Shown piece by piece: positions 62,603 through 64,000 of a stretch of DNA of 64,000 nt; positions within the stretch are counted from its first letter, which is position 1, and every line of letters begins with the position of its first letter. This DNA comes from Nocardioides marinus. GTDB lineage: Bacteria; Actinomycetota; Actinomycetes; Propionibacteriales; Nocardioidaceae. The stretch spans positions 2,432,001 to 2,496,000 of the forward strand of contig NZ_JACBZI010000001.1 of assembly GCF_013408145.1 (NCBI RefSeq). Direction: 5' to 3'. The translations under genes and the position numbers were made by a program. The notes below the pieces were generated by a model that did no database searches, was not told the origin of the DNA, and saw only the letters and a program-made list of their open reading frames with translations.

Positions 62603-62631
62603 AGCCTAGGTCGCGCACCGGACGCTGACCA
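62603..62631 (-). promoter_or_regulatory. Promoter of the leuB leader
   Basis: -35 TGGTCA (62626-62631) and -10 TAGGCT (62603-62608) are 17 bp apart, reading toward the leader peptide and leuB. Confidence 0.6.
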
Positions 62632-62691
62632 CCGGATTCCGGAATCCGTCCACGATGTGGGATCTGCGTCCCGCGATGAAAGACTGGGTCG

Positions 62692-63261
62692 GTGAGTGCC
62701 CCACCCGACCTGCCCGCCGTCGTCGAGCGCGCCTTCGAGGTCTCGCGTCGCTCCGGCTACGTGTCGTTCTGCCGCAACGAGACCGGTCGGCTGCTGGCGA
62801 TGCTGGCCGCGACCCGCGACGGCACGATGGCGGAGTTCGGCACCGGGTGCGGGGTCGGCACGGCCTGGCTGCGCTCCGGCGTACGCGGGGAGAAGGCGCG
62901 GATCGTCACCGCCGAGCTCGACGCGAAGCTGGCGAGGGCGGCGACCGAGATCTTCGCCGACGACCCGCTGGTCGAGGTGCTGGCCGCTGACTGGTCCACG
63001 CTGCTGGACCGCGGCCCCTACTCCCTGCTCCTCCTCGACTCCGGCCAGCCCGGCGAGGTGGGCGTCGACGCGATCGCGGACCTCGTGGAGGACGGCGGCA
63101 TCGTGGTGCTCGACGACTTCACGCCCTGCGAGCAGTGGCCGCCGATCACCTACGGCCGCGTCGACACCCTGCGCGAGCAGTGGCTCACCGACGAGCGTTT
63201 CACCGCCGTGGAGGTCATGGTCGCCCCCGACGCCTCTACGATCATCGCCACCAAGCGCTGA
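62692..63261 (+). CDS. O-methyltransferase-like protein
   Basis: A 189-residue Rossmann-fold protein of the class I SAM methyltransferase type: AEFGTGCGVGTAWLRSG (SAM loop), VTAELDAKLARAATEIF, and LLLLDSGQPGEVGVDAIADLVEDGGIVVLDDFTP. It resembles short O-methyltransferase-3 relatives but is smaller. The substrate is unknown. GTG start at 62692. Confidence 0.78.
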   Translation: MSAPPDLPAVVERAFEVSRRSGYVSFCRNETGRLLAMLAATRDGTMAEFGTGCGVGTAWLRSGVRGEKARIVTAELDAKLARAATEIFADDPLVEVLAADWSTLLDRGPYSLLLLDSGQPGEVGVDAIADLVEDGGIVVLDDFTPCEQWPPITYGRVDTLREQWLTDERFTAVEVMVAPDASTIIATKR

Positions 63262-63264
63262 TGC

Positions 63265-63945
63265 CTACGCGCCGCGTGCGGGAGTGACCTCTCGACCGCG
63301 CACGGGTGACCTCTCGGCGGGAAGGGTGACCACGAGCGGGGGCAGGAGCGCCTGGGTGACCGGGCCGATCGCGAGGGCGTAGAGCACCGTGCCGAGGCCC
63401 GCCGTGCCGCCCAGCAGCAGGCCGATCACGACCACGGTGACCTCGAGGGAGGTCCGGACCAGCCGGATGGACAGGCCAGTACGCCGGTGCAGCCCGGTCA
63501 TCAGGCCGTCGCGCGGCCCGCGACCGAGCTGCGCGCCGATGTAGGCGGCCGTCGCCAGGCCGTTGAGTAGCACGGCGGCGACCATCAGCACGCCCCGCAC
63601 CGCCAGGGTGTCGGGCCGGTCGAGCACCGCGAGCGTCGCGTCGGCCGCCAGCCCGATCACGATCGCGTTGGAGATCGTGCCGAGCCCCGGGACCTCGCGC
63701 AGCGGGATCCACAGGACCATCACGGCGACGCTGGTCAGGATCAGCGCCTGGCCGAGCGTCAGGGGCAGGTGGGTCGCCAGCCCGAGGTGCAGGACGTCCC
63801 ACGGCGCCGCGCCGAGGCCGGCGCGCACCAGCATCGCGAGCGAGACGCCGTAGAGCAGCAGCCCGGCGTAGAGCTGGACGAGACGACGGGGCAGGCGTCC
63901 CGCGCGCAGCTGTGCGAGGGGCCCGAGGTCGGCGAGCAGGGTCAT
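63265..63945 (-). CDS. YczE/YitT-type integral membrane protein
   Basis: A 226-residue protein with about five membrane segments. It opens with RRLVQLYAGLLLYGVSLAMLVRAGLGAAPWDVLHLGLA, the YczE pattern, and has GAQLGRGPRDGLMTGL and TAGLGTVLYALAIGP further on. Such genes are usually divergent from MocR-type regulators. A TTG at 63987 would add 14 residues but run over an inverted repeat, so the ATG at 63945 is used. It ends 3 bp from the convergent methyltransferase gene. Confidence 0.82.
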   Translation of the reverse strand: MTLLADLGPLAQLRAGRLPRRLVQLYAGLLLYGVSLAMLVRAGLGAAPWDVLHLGLATHLPLTLGQALILTSVAVMVLWIPLREVPGLGTISNAIVIGLAADATLAVLDRPDTLAVRGVLMVAAVLLNGLATAAYIGAQLGRGPRDGLMTGLHRRTGLSIRLVRTSLEVTVVVIGLLLGGTAGLGTVLYALAIGPVTQALLPPLVVTLPAERSPVRGREVTPARGA

Positions 63946-63963
63946 GGCTCCATGGTGCGGCAC

Positions 63964-63988
63964 ATTGGACTGTTCCTCGATAGCCAAT
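63964..63988. promoter_or_regulatory. ATTGG-CCAAT inverted repeat before the YczE-like gene
   Basis: ATTGG (63964-63968) and CCAAT (63984-63988) are separated by 15 bp, two helical turns apart centre to centre. This is the spacing of MocR/GntR operators, which often sit between a yczE-type gene and its regulator. The regulator would be beyond the window edge. Confidence 0.4.
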
Positions 63989-64000
63989 CGTGGTTCAGTG

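Larger units (their letters stand above)
62249..62691. other. 443-bp control region between leuB unit and methyltransferase gene
   Basis: Apart from the leader frame, promoter and hairpin listed separately, I see no gene here. On the minus strand it would be a leader of about 350 bases before the 41-residue gene. On the plus strand the last 60 bp must hold the methyltransferase promoter; AGACTG just before its GTG is a weak candidate. Confidence 0.5.

Overview
This is a GC-rich chromosomal segment of an actinobacterium, most likely a Nocardioides-like member of the Nocardioidaceae. The pointers are heavy use of GTG starts, leaderless-type promoters, an F420 gene (cofC), a lysine/alanine-tailed HU protein, a DtxR/IdeR iron box, BioQ-type boxes and the gene order hup, cofC, plsC, gpsA, ddl, thiL, rpmB, DAK protein, recG, rsmD, coaD, rpmF, rnc, mutM. 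The lineage call is inference from gene order and style, not from a marker search. I see no prophage, insertion sequence, CRISPR array or rRNA.

Layout. 1-9 kb: the cut-off end of a secreted LVIVD protein, a small coiled-coil protein, then a mostly minus-strand housekeeping run (mutM, rnc, rpmF, YceD-like, coaD, rsmD, recG, FakA-like). 9-19.5 kb: rpmB, thiL, an AsnC-type sensor domain, a lipoprotein, two convergent Ddl-family ligases, murF, a Cys/Met PLP enzyme, gpsA, plsC, cofC and HU. 19.6-24.7 kb: leuCD with the divergent IclR regulator, then ogt and an Ada/AlkA fusion for alkylation repair. 24.8-34.9 kb: LCP cell-wall transferase, MmcQ/YjbR, tRNA-Glu and tRNA-Gln, CPBP protease-like, gltX, FAH hydrolase, a lactone oxidase with a PLP partner, a conserved protein carrying an in-frame repeat insertion, and an alpha/beta hydrolase.

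35-40.2 kb: an iron-box-controlled desferrioxamine-type siderophore operon whose third gene fuses the acyltransferase and the NIS synthetase. 40.8-49 kb: a biotin island, bsaP-bioB diverging from bioAFD, a TetR repressor candidate, a short-chain reductase and the bioY-bioM-bioN importer. Two identical 13-bp palindromes lie in front of bioB/bioA and bioY. 49-56 kb: amidase, small membrane protein, flavin reductase with divergent TetR, serine hydrolase and DinB. 54.7-62.6 kb: branched-chain amino-acid genes again (cimA, ilvE, leuB), with a clear isoleucine-codon leader peptide and terminator before cimA and a weaker leader candidate before leuB. 62.7-64 kb: a methyltransferase-like protein and a YczE-type membrane protein.

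The most unusual non-coding content is a set of dispersed palindromes. One family is built of 51-bp units that always occur in pairs about 73 bp apart just after a stop codon (three loci). A second is a 28-bp palindrome (four copies). There is also a nested palindrome mosaic between bioD and tetR, and a GGTCTCGAC-type repeat found once between genes and once inside a reading frame.
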